From positions 1 to 64,000 of the forward strand of contig WHUZ01000005.1 of the NCBI GenBank assembly GCA_015179045.1: 64,000 nucleotides of DNA. Reading direction: 5' to 3'. The DNA comes from Kalaharituber pfeilii. Taxonomy: Eukaryota; Ascomycota; Pezizomycetes; Pezizales; Pezizaceae. The notes below the pieces were generated by a model. It saw nothing but the letters and a program-made list of their open reading frames with translations, did not search any database and was not told where the DNA came from. The position numbers were made by a program, and so were the translations under genes. Numbering within the stretch: the stretch's first letter is position 1; every line of letters starts with the position of its first letter. This document shows, one piece after another, positions 11,456 through 24,809 of this stretch.

Positions 11456-13932
11456 AGAAATTCGGTCGCAAAATTGTGAGTATTCTCTCCAGGTACTAAA
11501 CTTGTCCGACCCAGCAGAGCCATCGAGAGATTAACCGAGCCGTCACATTGTATCGGTATCATCGGTCATGGAACAGCGAGATTGATGAAAATCTCGTTTA
11601 ACACGAATCGTGGTGACGGCAGATGAGGACTATTGGACAAGACTGGCAGTAGGCATACAGCCCTACTGAATGTAGTTGAATTGAGTGAAGTATAGTTGTG
11701 TGTGAAATATGAGTGGGATAACGAACAGGGCCCGTCCGGCCGCCGTCCTCGAGTGGCGCCCAGAGATGGTAGTCTGGTTGCATAACCTAAACCATCATGC
11801 CTTCCTTTTCCTTGTCCTTCCCACTGCCCTTCAGTCACCGCCAAGCCTTCTCCGACACCACTGAGTGTGGCTGTGTGGGGGTGAAAACTTCCCTCACACC
11901 CCACCCCACGCAGGGCCCGGATGAAACAGATCTCGTTGCCCATTAATGTACCATACTACCTACATCTTGATTTTTTTCCCCATCCACAGCCTGTAAAGTG
12001 AGAACCCATTATACGATGAGAGAGTCTGGAACATTTGTTAGCTAATCACGCAGTGGAAGATATGGCACATCAAGAAGTATCGGAGGTTCCGGAGATATTT
12101 GCGATCCACGAGAAGGTGTTTAGACAGTCTGCCTTAGACAGTCTGCCTTTTTTTTTTTTTTTTTTTTTTGGCTTAGATATGAGGCTAAAAGAATAATAAT
12201 ACATTATTGATAATCCTGAATCAGAAGATACTTTTAGTTACAGTATATGGGAAGGGGGCTTCTGCACCGTCCTCACCGTTGTTTCTAACAAAACAGAACT
12301 GAAGTAAGGTGAAAGTCTAGTAACCTAAACGTTGCGACAATTCCATGAAAACAACGGAGACATGGTATAAGCAAAACAAATTTCATCTGTTCACGTGACA
12401 CAACAACCCGCCATGCGGAGGCATAGAATTGAGGACCCCGGTTCGATTCCGAGCTGGGGAAAGTGTTTGTCCCAGCGTCCTCTTCAATAAGACGGATGTA
12501 ATGCCCCGACTCCAGTGATGATCATCTGGGAGTTCGAACTTCGATTCTAGCGAGGATCAATTGGGAGTTGGAACCGGGGCAACAGATTTTTAATTTTTGA
12601 ATAAACGTTCCCAATTTCAAAAATCGACTTTAAAATTGACAAGTGCGCTGCCAACAAATGAAGGTACTGGCTGAGAGACTACATGTAGGACCTAGGCCTG
12701 TGCCCAGTTCGCTTCCTGACTGCCTTCCATATCACCGAGCCTCCAGTTCAAGACTTGGTGGCGCTACAAAACTGACAAATGGTAACTATAATGGGCTGTG
12801 CGAACACTGACAAGACTTCTTGTGGTTTAAATCTGAACACTGCTACTTCACAGGCGGTTACCCTGATGCCTCGAGGTTCACAGCAGGTTTCTCAAGGTAC
12901 ATGGACGATTAAAAAGCTGCAAATGTGAGAACTGCGTAGATTGGAACATACCAGGCACATGTGCTACTCCGTATGTACACGCATTCAAGGATAGCAGCTG
13001 CCTGTAATTGTTGAACACACATGCGTAACCTCCAACTCCGAACGGAGCACCCATCGCGTGCCCAGTTCCGAGCGGCAGAAAACTTCATATGGGCTCCACG
13101 CACATGAGAGGATCGTAGTGATGGGGTGGGAGTACTTGTTACTGGTATAGCGTCCCAGGACCTTCGGCATTGCTCAAGTACAATGTTTTAGTCTCCGGAG
13201 AAGATATGCTGAGACACGGTTAGGGTTCAGTCAGGGCCGTGAGATTACGCCGCATGTCGCATGTTCATGGAAGTATCGTGCATACGGGGGTGATCGATGT
13301 CGTTCGGCGCGAAATTTGATACTTGAAGGCGAGCAGCTTGAACAGCTCAGATCGGAGCAGTCAAATGCAGTACGTCTCCATACTTATCTTCGGGTCGATT
13401 TTATACCAGTAAACCACATTCTAGTCATGAACGAAGATCTTTGCCCGAAGAGCCAGCGGCGCCTGGGATCGGCGGCTTGCGCCCCGCCGACAAAGTAGCG
13501 CAAAGCCGCTTACTTTCAACCGCTCCCTTGCCCTTCCCAGGCAAGCTCACAGGCACCCTCGAAGCTTCCTTCGTCTGCATCAACCCCCCCCGCCCCCCCC
13601 CAACCCCAACCCCAATAGACAGAATACGTTCCAGGGGCTCAGTTGGTCAAGCAAAAGCGCTCGCAGTTATCATACTAGAATATATACCGCACTTACATAA
13701 ACTGCAACACTTTGTTGCGAACTTTAGCTCAGCCCCATCTCCGAATCCGTCAAGTGCACATAGTTAACGCGACCCAGTTATCCGAAGGGAGGGTTGGAGA
13801 GGAGGGAAAGAGAGAAGAAATAGACAGCTTTATTAGCAAGGCAAAGTAAACTAAACTTAGAATTAGTTTCAAAGAGAACGATCGATTAAAGTGACCCTCC
13901 CCCAGGACCATATTCCCCAGTCACAATATACA
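11456..13932. other. Gene-poor intergenic region and golgin promoter
   Basis: No convincing gene. Contents: a T20-type run at about 12149-12169 preceded by a direct repeat of CAGTCTGCCTTAGA; a tRNA-like T-arm at about 12450-12470 with no matching acceptor or D-arm; an imperfect inverted repeat with TGCCCCGACTCC near 12510 and its partner near 12567-12584; and C-runs at about 13585-13600. The last few hundred bases should be the golgin promoter and 5' leader. Confidence 0.45.
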
Positions 13933-16900
13933 ATGTTCAGCCGCTTCCGAGGGGCAATCGAGAACCTCCAGGCCGAAGAAAAAGCCCGCCAGCAACGGCT
14001 GGGCCAGGCCCGGCGGACGTCTTCTCCGAGTACGGTCGCCCGCGGAAATCGGACTGGGTCGGCAAGTAGCAGCAAGGACCTCACCAAGGAAAAGGATAAG
14101 GATCCCTCAGAATTTGCGATTGATGATGCTCCAAGCGGGGGATCGAGCAGAGCTGGGACACCTGTGGTCGGAAATACAAACGATGACAAGACAAAGAACG
14201 GCGAGGCCGGAAAGGATGCGGTTCAGAAACCAGGAAATCCGGATGCAAAAGCGGATAGCGGAGCGATTGCAGGTGTCAACGCTGCGGACGTTCCGCAGGA
14301 GGTCAGGGTGAAGTTACGGAGATTGGAAAAACTTGAGTCAAAGTACAAGGAACTGGTCGAGAGTTATAGGATTGTGCATGCGAAAAAGCAGTTAATTGAG
14401 CCGTTTGAGAAGGCGTTACGAGAGAATACCTCCTGCACAACAATTGCTGATCCTGCAGCTTTCGTGGAATACCTCAACATGACGTCCCTTCAGGCCGAAA
14501 TGACCAGTGTAGAATATAAGCGTGTAGCAAAAGAGATGGAGGATGTCAAAAAGGACTTTAAAGAGCTACAAGAGAAGTACAAGAAGGACGTTGAGAGTAA
14601 AGATGCCGAACTTCAGAAGCAGAAAGATAAGATTAAGGAATTAGAAGAGAAGGCAAAGGGCAGTTCGGATTCGCTACTAGAGCCACTATCGGGATTGCCG
14701 CTTTCTCAGGCAACTAGTCCCAAGCCTCCACCTTCCCCAAAACCGCCTGCCACACCTGGCAGCGCAGGGGACATCTTTTCGTTTGAGGATGAACATGGAA
14801 GATTGGAGGAGCTTGTGGCGGAGCGCGAAGCAGAAGTTGAAAAGCTCAAGAAGGAACTGGATGAGGTCAAACTTGCGCAAAAGGTGGCGGAGGAGGCAAT
14901 GCAGAGTAATTTGGAGACTGTGGAGAATGCCCAAAGGGAGTTGGAAGGCTTGAAGGAAACGGGTTCTCTCAAGGATGAGGAGATTGGCGACTTAACGACC
15001 AAAAACCAATCCCTGTTTGAAGAAGTGGAGAGCTTAAAGAAAAAAGTAGAGGAAGGGAAGGCCACTGCTGAGAGGAAAGCTAAGGAACTGGAAGGAGTAG
15101 AGGCACAAGTCAGTATCCTGAAAGAGAAGATTCAGGGCCTTGAGGAAGATTTACAAAAGGCCAAGGAGAGTAAGATTGGGGAGCCTACGAATATGAATGA
15201 GGTTGAGGAGCTGAAATCGGAGAGATCAAGCCTGCAGGAACGACTGAAAACTGTTGAGAGACAGTTGGAGAAGGCTCGAAAAACCGCAGACTCAGCGTCT
15301 AGAGAGCTTTTTGAGACCAAGAACACACTAGAAAGCCGCATTAGAGAGCTAGAGGATAAGTTGACGGAGTCCCTGGAGAAGGCAGCAACGCTGCAGGCGA
15401 AGTTCACAGCTGCTGCAGCGGCAGCTTCAGTTCCGCCTCCAGGAGCAACAGAGGCTCACCTGTCAAATACAGATGTATCATCTGCGGAAACAAGGCCACA
15501 GACACCAATGCCGCCAGGATCCACGCAGTCAAAGAGCGCCAAAAAGCGGAATAGAAAGAAGAAGGGTAAGAGCAGTGCCACAGGAGGGCCCTCGGCACAA
15601 ACCGAGGCCGAAGATGAGACGTCGACACCTGTCAAGACTACGGAGAATGTTGATGAGGATGAGAGTGCGGCCACAGCATCCGCAGCCGCAGCCACAGCGG
15701 CTTCGATAGCATCATCAGAACCAGATCCGTCAGCCCAGATAATCCAGGAGCTCAAGAGCCAGCTGACAGCTCTCCGGGAACAGTTAGATGAAAAGAATGA
15801 TCAGCTGACGAAGTTACGTGGGAAGGCTTCTGAGATTGAGGAGTTAAAGGAAGAAATTGAGACGTTGCAAGAGTCACTCTCGGATGTCGGGCAGCAGCGT
15901 ATTGAGGCTCGGGAGCAAGTGATGGAGCTCCACGCAAAGAATAAAGAGGTACTTGCTGATCTGGAGAAGGTGAAGGCTGCGTTGAGCGAGAAAGGCGACC
16001 AGTTACTTTCATCTATGGAAAAACTTTCGAAGCTCGAAGCTTCCAAGGAGGCTGCATCTGCTGAGGAACAGAAAGCTCGGATAGAGCAGGAGAAAGCATA
16101 TCAGACACTGCAGGCTGAGTGTGATGGTCTTAAGCAGAAAGTAGCTACTTTGCAGAGCGAGCTTTCAGCTGCAGAGAAGGTGTCTGAAAACCGATTCAAG
16201 AGCTTCACAGAGGTTAAGGACATCCTGGCCAAGAAAGAACCGGAACTAAATCAGCTCAAAGTAGAGAACGCTACTCTCACTGCAGCAAAGAACGAGGCCA
16301 ACCAAAAGCTCGCGGAGATGAAGAGTCTTGAGAAGGCCGAGAAAGATTTACGCTCTGAGGTTGCAAGCCTCAAGTCAAAGGTCACTGAGAACCAGGCAGA
16401 GATTGAGAAACTTAAGACTCAAGTTAAGAACGAGACTACAAAGCGAACCAAGGCTGATGAGCAAGTGCGGAATTTGCAACGGGATCTTAGGAAAGCGGAA
16501 GAGGAGCAGAAAGACGCAATTGAGATGGTCGAACGGACATCTCGGGACCTGACCCGTGCACAGGAGGATGTTGTTTCTCTACGCCAGAAGATCTCGAATT
16601 TGGAACGAGAGCTTAGTAGGGTCAAGGCAGAAAAGGATAGCCTTACGGAGGATCTCCAGCTCAAGATTGCGCAGGTGTCAGAGGCGCAGAGCTTGATGTC
16701 TACGATGCAAGATCAAGCCGCGGAAATTGCGACACAGATGAAGGAGACAAAGGCTAGATGCGAGTCGCTTGAGGAAGATCTGTCAGAGGCGCATAGACTC
16801 TTGACGGAGAGATCCAGGGAGGCGGATACGATGAGGCGACTACTCAATGAGGCAGAGTCACGAAACGAAGTACGTTTTAGGGAAATGAAACAGAAGATGG

Positions 16901-17747
16901 AAGCTGCTTTTGAAGAGCGTGATAAAGCCGAGGAGGAAGCTGCCACCATTGGGCGTAGTAGGGCCAAAGAAATCGAGGAACTCCGAAATAGAATGCGGGA
17001 AGCCGAGCGCTCGCTCAAGAAGGCAGAGGAAGCAAAGGAGATGACGGAACGGGAGAGGAACGAGTATCAAACTGCGAAGCAGAAGGCAGAGAGTGCTTTG
17101 GAGCCCTTGCAGCAGGAATTGGCGGATACAAAGAAGGCGAATGAGCAGATGCGGGATGCTCTGGATGAGACGGAGAGGCAGATGAAGGCTGTGGAGAGTC
17201 AGAGATTGCAGGCAAGGAGAGATGCGGAAGAGGCCAGGCAGAAGTATGAGAAGTTGGTGAAGTCGCACAGGGTAGTTCTTTTCTGTTTCCACGATTCATC
17301 CCAAGCGTGCATCCGTAAGCTAACTTTTGTCCTGATAGTCCCTGCAGGAGGAACTCCGCAACCAATCCTTCCGCGGCCGTGGTACTGCTTCCACCCCCTC
17401 ACGTACCTCCATTGATTCCGTCCGCTCTGGAAGCCGCGTCATGTCGCCTACTGGCACCAATGGCAGCATGAACACCGCCAATAGCGTCACGCTGAAAAGC
17501 GGCAGTGGGAACCAGTTCCACACAGTGAACGCGGATTATCTAAAGAATGTCATGCTGCAATTTCTAGACAAAGATAAGAAGACGCAGTTGCAGCTGATTC
17601 CAGTGTTGAGCCAGTTGCTGAATTTTAATGGGTATGTTAACTTTGTTACTTTTGGCAAGATTTATGAGCCGCATAAATCTTTGGACACTAACCTTTGCCT
17701 GCAGTGACGACGTAACAAAATGGCAAGCAGCCGTCAACGCCAGGTAG
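13933..17747 (+). CDS. IMH1: GRIP-domain golgin (Imh1-like)
   Basis: Golgi tethering protein expected to be recruited to trans-Golgi membranes by Arl1 through its C-terminal GRIP domain. Three exons (13933-17271, 17339-17631, 17705-17747) give 1224 residues. I chose the start MFSRFRGAIENLQAEEKARQQ because it matches the usual golgin N-terminus; an in-frame ATG at 13891 would add 14 residues. Almost all of residues 115-1110 is heptad coiled coil, broken by Ala/Pro-rich linkers and a very basic patch KKRNRKKKGKS near residue 540. Near the C-terminus NADYLKNVMLQFLDKDKKTQ, then LIPVLSQLLNF, then VTKWQAAV is the GRIP domain. It includes the Tyr known in the family to contact Arl1. The GRIP domain is complete only after the second intron is removed, which supports the model. 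Confidence 0.9.
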
Positions 17748-17819
17748 CCATTACTGACCGCACTGAAGAAAGCGGCCTAGTCAAACTGAGGATGATGGAA
17801 ACAGGGAAGGGCGGGAATA

Positions 17820-17870
17820 ATTTATAATAATAATTTTTTTTATTTTTATTTTTTTTTTTTTTTCTTTCGA
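17820..17870. repeat. T-rich tract downstream of the golgin
   Basis: A short AT-rich stretch followed by a run dominated by T, starting about 75 bases after the golgin stop codon. It probably lies in or just beyond the 3' untranslated region. Confidence 0.5.
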
Positions 17871-19951
17871 TTGATTATCTAGGACATGACTGGGCAATAG
17901 TTTCACATAAAAGTGGGAGGTTGGGAAATGGCTGTTTATGTTCTGTTGTCTTATGATTAAATGAGGGTAATGCTATTACAAAGACTATGTAATGCAATGC
18001 TGGAACTATGACTATTTATGGCATGCGTTTACGGTATGTTTAATGGTCGGGTAAGAAACTTAGTATTGACGGATGCTATTGAGCGTTGCTATAACATATT
18101 ACTGTAAAGGTAATTAGTTTTGACGTAGGGATTCTATTTGTCATGAAAGCCGGAGTGGGAATATGAGGACACAGTCACGTGATAAAACAGCGTCATAAAG
18201 GTTGTTCTGTCAATTTTTCTAAATAGCAGCACTAGCAGTGTATAAATCGAATAATCACCAGGATTGCTTATATAGTAAGTGAAAAAGGTAAATGAGAATT
18301 CCAAAGTTGTAAATAACATAGACGCGAACTGTTGGTGTGTCGTTTGGTTGGATCCAGCTCGGTCTAATCGACCGTGCCCTCATATTCAAAATGAGTTTAA
18401 GGTAATTACTTATGTATGTAAAGAATATTGATAAATGTATCGAGGCGTTTTCGTGGACGGAAGAGGGGGAAGTCCGAATCACTGAATGAAGCGGGCAGAG
18501 AAGAGAATCTGGCAGACTAGGAGGATCTTTGATGTTTTTGCAATTCGCGCTAATCGTGACACGCCATGGCGCGCGGTTTCTCACGATATATTGACTCTAC
18601 TGCACATGTACAGTTGAGCCCCACAGTAGCTCATACACCTTCACATTCAACAGCACCTTTATGAACAACTATACTCTATCCAGTCAATTCTCCCACGTGC
18701 CAGCTGAATCTTACCAACCAGACTAAGCATGGTAACACAGGTACCCTGCGGAATGCAGATCCCTATTACCAAAGTAGCTCACCCTCATCTTGTCAAGGGC
18801 AATGAGGGGATAATACGGAGCTTTTTCATGTGTAATGATGCAATGCTTTAGAAATCGCAACCGTAATCAATCAATCAATACGCGCGGTTTACGAGTGCGC
18901 ATGTGTCAGCAGGGCAAAAAGTGGAGTTATTGCTGTTGTAAATGGGACTGGGAAAGGAAAAGTGTAGCCCTCCCAGTACAAGTTTGCACCGGCACAGGGT
19001 AGGATGTATGGGGGGGGGATAGAGAGTTGGGATGGATAAGAATGAATTATGGTCAGGTGTGTGTTCAACGAGGTATGGATAAACCCATCCTCATGCAACG
19101 ATGTTTGTAGGGTATCTTTATCTTTAGCTACTTGAGGTGTCTGGATGATTCCTATCAGGCCTGCTTCCAGCAGGCCAAGTATCAGATGGAGAGGATGGTG
19201 CAAGTTCGATCCTAATCCAGTAACTCTGAGGCATCCTAGTGTCACAAAATCCTGCAGAAAGTGAATGGGGTTCACAATCAGGTTGTCTCGTCAGGCTGAG
19301 GCGTCAGATGTTTTCTGGCTCATTTAAGGCACCTAAATCATATCGTCATAGACAAGCCCAATCTAGAAAGCGAAACAAAGGTAGGCAGTTCTATATGTAA
19401 TATGACATGTGTCAGATATACCCCGACTGAGTCCAATTCAGCGCGCGGCACTATATGTGTAGGAAGCCAAGACGTGGTTTCGTCTCCGGCCATGGAGGGT
19501 AAGTGGAATGGTACTTCATAAAATCCATAGCTAGCAACTGACAGCTGCTTCACTAGAAAATATTGTACTTAGAAACTAGCTTCGTCATTCTTGTGTGGTG
19601 AGAAGCACATGCAAATATGGATGCGCCTTCCGATCTATGACCCTTCCTTCACCGTTTCTTTGGTACTGATAGCTGCGAGGGAAAAAATTAAGCTGAGAAT
19701 AGCGTGATGCACGTGTGTGGGAAATGGCAGCGTTGCTTCTACAAGGGGTAGTGCAACCAGACTAGCGTTGCTTGCCAGTTATTTTGCAATTCGAAATTGG
19801 TTAGTCTCGATGGTTGGTGAAGGTACTCTACAAACCCAGCCCCACCATACGTAGATGTATCATAACACTTCATTCTGCTTACTAATACAGGGCTTTCTTT
19901 TTTTTTCTTCTTGCTCTTCATTCCTCGGCCCTCCTCTACCATAAGGAATAA

Positions 19952-20092
19952 GCAATACCGCGCCTGTTGCTCTTCGCCTCTACCTTACAGAATACCACAC
20001 CCTTTCGCACTTCGCTCTACCGTACAGAATACTGGGCCTTTTACTCTTCGCTTCCTTGCTCTCTACCGTATGAAATAAATACTGCACCAGTT
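19952..20092. repeat. Degenerate ~40-base tandem repeat, about three copies
   Basis: Successive segments share the order AATAC, then CTTTT or CTGTT, then CTCTTCGC or ACTTCGC, then CTCTACCGTACAG. The copies differ by several substitutions and small indels. No gene is associated. Confidence 0.4.
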
Positions 20093-21205
20093 AAACTTCA
20101 TTTGAAAGACTTTGGTGTGCAAAATATTATGCTTGTGAGAACTGTCAAATATAACTTTGAAGACTTACGAAGTACAGTACCTGCTGCTTTACATTCTGTA
20201 AGTACTACTTCTATTTTTCACTACCATGAGTACTGCAAGCGAATGGATATACCTATGATATGAAACGAAACAGTTTCAGGAGCATGCATGGATAAAAGAA
20301 AGTGGTAATTAATGTACTTTAGACTTAACCTTTTTAAGTAATTTTTGCTTATAAGCCATAATTTTACCTAATTTGTATTAGTGTATGTAACTCCATTAGG
20401 GGGTCCACCACCAAAAATTACCTCTCTTTAACTTTGAATAACTTTTTCAGAAAAATTTATACAATTAAAAACACAATATAGATTAATTCTTCGCTCAGTT
20501 TTCTTCATATCTATGTGCAGTTTTGAATTTTAACGATTTTTGTTGTGCCAGTGATTGGCCTTGAAATCTTAGTGCCGACTAAAGGAGTCCGCAACCATAC
20601 CCACCAGCAGACTTAATCTCACTGCCAATAATTGACTGCCGGAAAATTATGTAATTCAGTTTTGATCGTCGTAATTCTCATATCAGCAAGCTAGGCAGTT
20701 CCAGACGGTGCCAGGCTGTGCCGCAAAGGGTCTCTAAAGGAAGCACAGCCGAGCATGCGGTGTACTAGTACTTTATGCATGCCTGCACATAAGATATCTC
20801 ACTGAATGATGGCCGTTAAATTTTCGGTGGCGAACATTACCACATTGCATCTCTGTCAGTAATTCTAGTAACGTTTATGCCTAGGATCAAGGTATGTCTT
20901 TTGGATTGAGGATGTAACCAGACGCTGGGTACGAGAACAGATGTAGCCCTAATTAAGACAATCATGTTTCCATTGGGGAAACAGTAGGGCAAATCAGGAA
21001 TGTTGACCACTAAGAAGATTCTCAACATTGCTCTCTACTTCTTCTCTTAGGGCTCGGGGTACTCACTTGGGAAAAGCAGAATACGATGATAAGTAATTAT
21101 CCTTTAGTTTTGTGAATGAATGCTTCTCAGTTTTAGTTGACAGAGAGCTTCAGGTTCTGTTAATAATGTATTGCTGTAAGCAAGGACTTTCGGATTTAAG
21201 AACCG

Positions 21206-21243
21206 GACTACCGCTTAGTGGCTGACTAAGCTAAGCGGTAGTC
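21206..21243. repeat. Perfect 13-bp hairpin with 12-nt loop
   Basis: GACTACCGCTTAG at 21206-21218 is followed by its exact reverse complement at 21231-21243. It stands alone in the gene desert with no nearby coding end. Confidence 0.85.
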
Positions 21244-23532
21244 TGTTTAGGTCTGCACTTTCTATGGAGCAGCCGAAGTGGTAGGCAACCTACGCCGAGG
21301 TCCACGCATGAAGTCCGTACCGTAGGGATTTTCTTTTTTCCCGCTCAACATCCAGTGATGCCTCTCAATCATGTATCTTAATGATTCAATGGTAAAGTAT
21401 TAGTTGTGCCAAAGGGCTCAGCAATATCCAGCAGACGTGCGAAGTGAGAAATGCCTATTTGGGTAGTCGGAGAATGTGAATGCCATACCTCACCAAACCA
21501 ATAATGCTGTAAGCCTGAGCTGCATCATTTCCAGATGTTGAGCATTCTTCATCCTCTGTCCAAGGGGATTATCCAAACATCTACTTCACGAACCACCTGA
21601 GACCACACATCGTCCGCTCCTATAAATTTGCAGTCGGTGCCCTGATAGGGCTCTTAGAACATCAACTCGAATATTCATGTGATGTCTGATGCTAGTTTCC
21701 AATTCAAGAGAGCACTAGATGCCACACGCAAGGAAAGTGACTGGCGCGTAGAGTGTACAGGAACAGTCGGTGATGATAAATCTCATCCTGACTCTCCCAT
21801 AACCATTTTGTGGGGTATGCTGACTTGAGGCAAGAGACGAAGAGTTGGTTAGTATTAATGACGTTCACTTACCTTTCTCTTAACTATTCTCTTTATAATT
21901 GGAATTATGTAGCTGATATATAGTTTAGATATATCGTAGCCGGAAAGATCGCGCTAAATACCATTCACATCTCCCCTTCTATGATAGGATCACAGAGTTG
22001 ACAGGAGGAACCCTACCCTTGTTGAAACTAATCCCCTCCAGATCTGTCTTGGAACCAGATGGAAGCAGGTGACCGCTGATGTTATTCAGTTTTCCACCCA
22101 GTATGAGTATATATACCACCTAAGCGGCGATACACTTTGGATATCACTTGATTTAGAGGCAACTGAGAAACAGTCTCTATAAGGAACCTGGCACTGGAGC
22201 ATATGCTTGATTCAAATAGTCAGGAGCAAAGCCAACCCAGGCTTAGCTTTTTCCTCGATGTCTCAATGTCAGATTGTGCATTACAACGCAACGCTCTTCT
22301 CTACCTTTTGTCAGGAAAATGCCTAGGTCTAAGAGTAGCCATGCGTCCTTTGCTTTATTACGAACTCTCTAACAGTAAGAAGTTGTGCTTAACTTGGATA
22401 CATCTGGATCTCAATGAAGTGTTCAGTTATGAGACTAGTGTTCAATGGCCTCCCTGTTTATTAAGACAAGTCAAACCTTGGGAATGAGTGTATAGTGGAA
22501 TTCAGAACCTTACCCAACCACTATAGCAGCAGGTGATGATGGGAGCTTTAATGACATGTATTAATCTTCTTACTGCTACTTCCATATTTTTAGCGAGGTA
22601 GTTTTGTGAGGTCCAGGGTGATGAAATGCAAATGTTGAAAAATAATCAAACACATTCCCCTCAAACTGGGCCCTGTTGGTCTTGGATACGTATACTTGCC
22701 CCTCGTACTTCTCCTCCCCTACAACCGACCATTCTCGGTGATTGAGACAGTTCTTGAGCTGGTGTCTGGGCTGCTGTGGCATCAGCTGGGTGGGCGGGCC
22801 CCACTAGTCCGATCCCTCCAATTAATCAGGCATCAAAACCAACACTGATACATACGGACAGGCACGGCGCACATCTGCCTACTCACTGTAATACGGGTTA
22901 TTCAATCTCAAGACAATGTTTAACTACTTCAGCGTAACAACTGGCCACAGGATGAATAGCGCTCTTAAAGAGGTTTGTTCTTAGTATGGTTTGGGGCTTG
23001 TGCTGTTAATCCCGCCACCTTTTTCGTTTGTTGCTACCCCACTAGATATTTGCGCTTTGCCTACTTGAGGCCTTAATCCATGGAGCCCGATCTAGGGCAC
23101 TTTCCAACCGCAGAGTCGCAGGGTCTAATTGGTTGCCAGCAGTCAAAATTTTAGTCACCATCAAAAATTGGACGTGATGGCAGTCTTTATCTTTACTCTG
23201 CGAAACTCTGGCTGTCAACAGTCTCGAACCAGCTTCTGCACTACGTAGACTAACGGGGAGGGGGGGGGGGGGGGGCGAATGCTTTTCTAATGGGAGAGAG
23301 GGAGGTTTATGAGTCTCATGAGATTTATAAAATTACAGAGGAGAGATACTGTCCTTTAGCACTACGTATTAAGCACTAATGCATACTTCATCAGTGAATA
23401 GTATTAGTATATTTGTATGGTGTTGCTGTAACAAGCGTGCCTAATGTATCAAGTACCTCAATGCATGCGCATAAGTTTGAGGATGGGGCTGTATGAGATT
23501 AGAGGATGGCTGTTCGAGACTGGACGATAGCC

Positions 23533-23534
<2 letters not shown>

Positions 23535-23595
<61 letters not shown>
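23535..23595. repeat. 61-base G homopolymer
   Basis: An uninterrupted run of G from 23535 to 23595. A shorter G-rich run lies at about 23252-23274. The exact length may be an assembly estimate. Confidence 0.8.
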
Positions 23596-23596
<1 letters not shown>

Positions 23597-24774
23597 TCCA
23601 GGCAGCCTGGAATCGCAGTGCAGACTTAATGCATTCGAGGTACACCAGAGGGGGGCCATTCGGCGGCACACTTGGCATGGTGATGGCGGCGTCCTGTCCA
23701 CTTGTACCTCAGTCGTGTTTATGCCCAAGGACTTGGAAGATTTGCTTTGAAGAAAGCGGACAAACGGGCAAGAAAAGGGGAAGCTGATGTGCCCGAGATT
23801 GCGCAGTGCAGGCTGCCCGCTCGCATCTCTGTAGCAGCCTAATTATAACACCAGCGCACTTATGTAGCTAAGTGTATCATACGCACCAGGGCCAGGCACC
23901 GTATTACCGCGCACTGCGCAGGCGATCAAACCAGGGTTTTATTTTATTTTATTCAATTCTCACCCGCGGGAAGCGTTACGGCACCAATTCGAGCGGCCAG
24001 GCTACCATGGTAAGTCGAGATGTGTATTGGCAGCGTGCGCTCAGTAGAATAGTCCTGGCGCTGGGCTTCAGCAGAGAGGCCGCGGTGCGATGAACGAAGC
24101 GCGGGCCTGCCGTCGTAAGCGCGCAAGTGCTAAGTGCTGCGCAGCACTCGTCCTTACAAGCGCATACGGGCACTGCATCTCTTCATGTACTACTACTCGA
24201 GTACGATAATGATATGATATGATATGCCACAGAAGAGCGCACTGGCACTGGCACTGGCACTGGCACTGGCAGCGTGCAGCGCCTGTGGGCCGTGGACCCC
24301 GCCGCACGTAGACTCGCCATCCCATCGATAGCAGCAGCACCACGAATCACGCTGCCGCAGCTGCCGTTCCGCCAGTCAGCCAACCAGGCGCCTTCGTCCC
24401 GTGGACCCCAGTCGCGCCCGCAATTAGTGGCAGAGGCCCTGCCTGCCTCCCATTCTATCGAGGGTTCCCTTCCGGTCCTTCCTCCATTGCTTCTAGCTAC
24501 ATATCTATGTATCAGGCTGCCGTGCCCCGCCCGGAACGGATTGCATAGTGCATCGAGAAGCCGCATCCCCAATTCAGGCAAGCCAGGAGCAGCGCGCGCG
24601 ACAGGACAGGATCATACATGCAGCGCCTCGCCGCTGGGAGCTCGAGAACACAGCTGTTGTTCCCGGTAGCGGACGAGGAATTGGTGGAAGGGCTGTTGTG
24701 CCCACTGCTCCAATCTGCAGCCTCCGTTGCCAACGTTCGCGCTTCGCCCCTCCCCTCCCCTCCCACCAGACAGC

Positions 24775-24776
<2 letters not shown>

Positions 24777-24807
<31 letters not shown>
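24777..24807. repeat. 31-base C homopolymer upstream of SRPK
   Basis: An uninterrupted C run in a GC-rich segment about 0.8 kb upstream of the kinase start. A second C run interrupted by one A lies at about 25233-25262, and an A23 run at 25057-25079. Together they form a strand-asymmetric upstream region. Confidence 0.8.

Positions 24808-24809
<2 letters not shown>

Noticed and set aside
12400..12475. tRNA-like sequence with GGTTCGATTCC
   Set aside because: A T-arm-like segment is present, but the stem has a mismatch and no matching acceptor 5' strand or D-arm occurs at the right distance. At best a tRNA-derived fragment.
23441..23787. Poly-Gly and poly-Pro ORFs
   Set aside because: Translations of the G61 homopolymer with no other coding signal.
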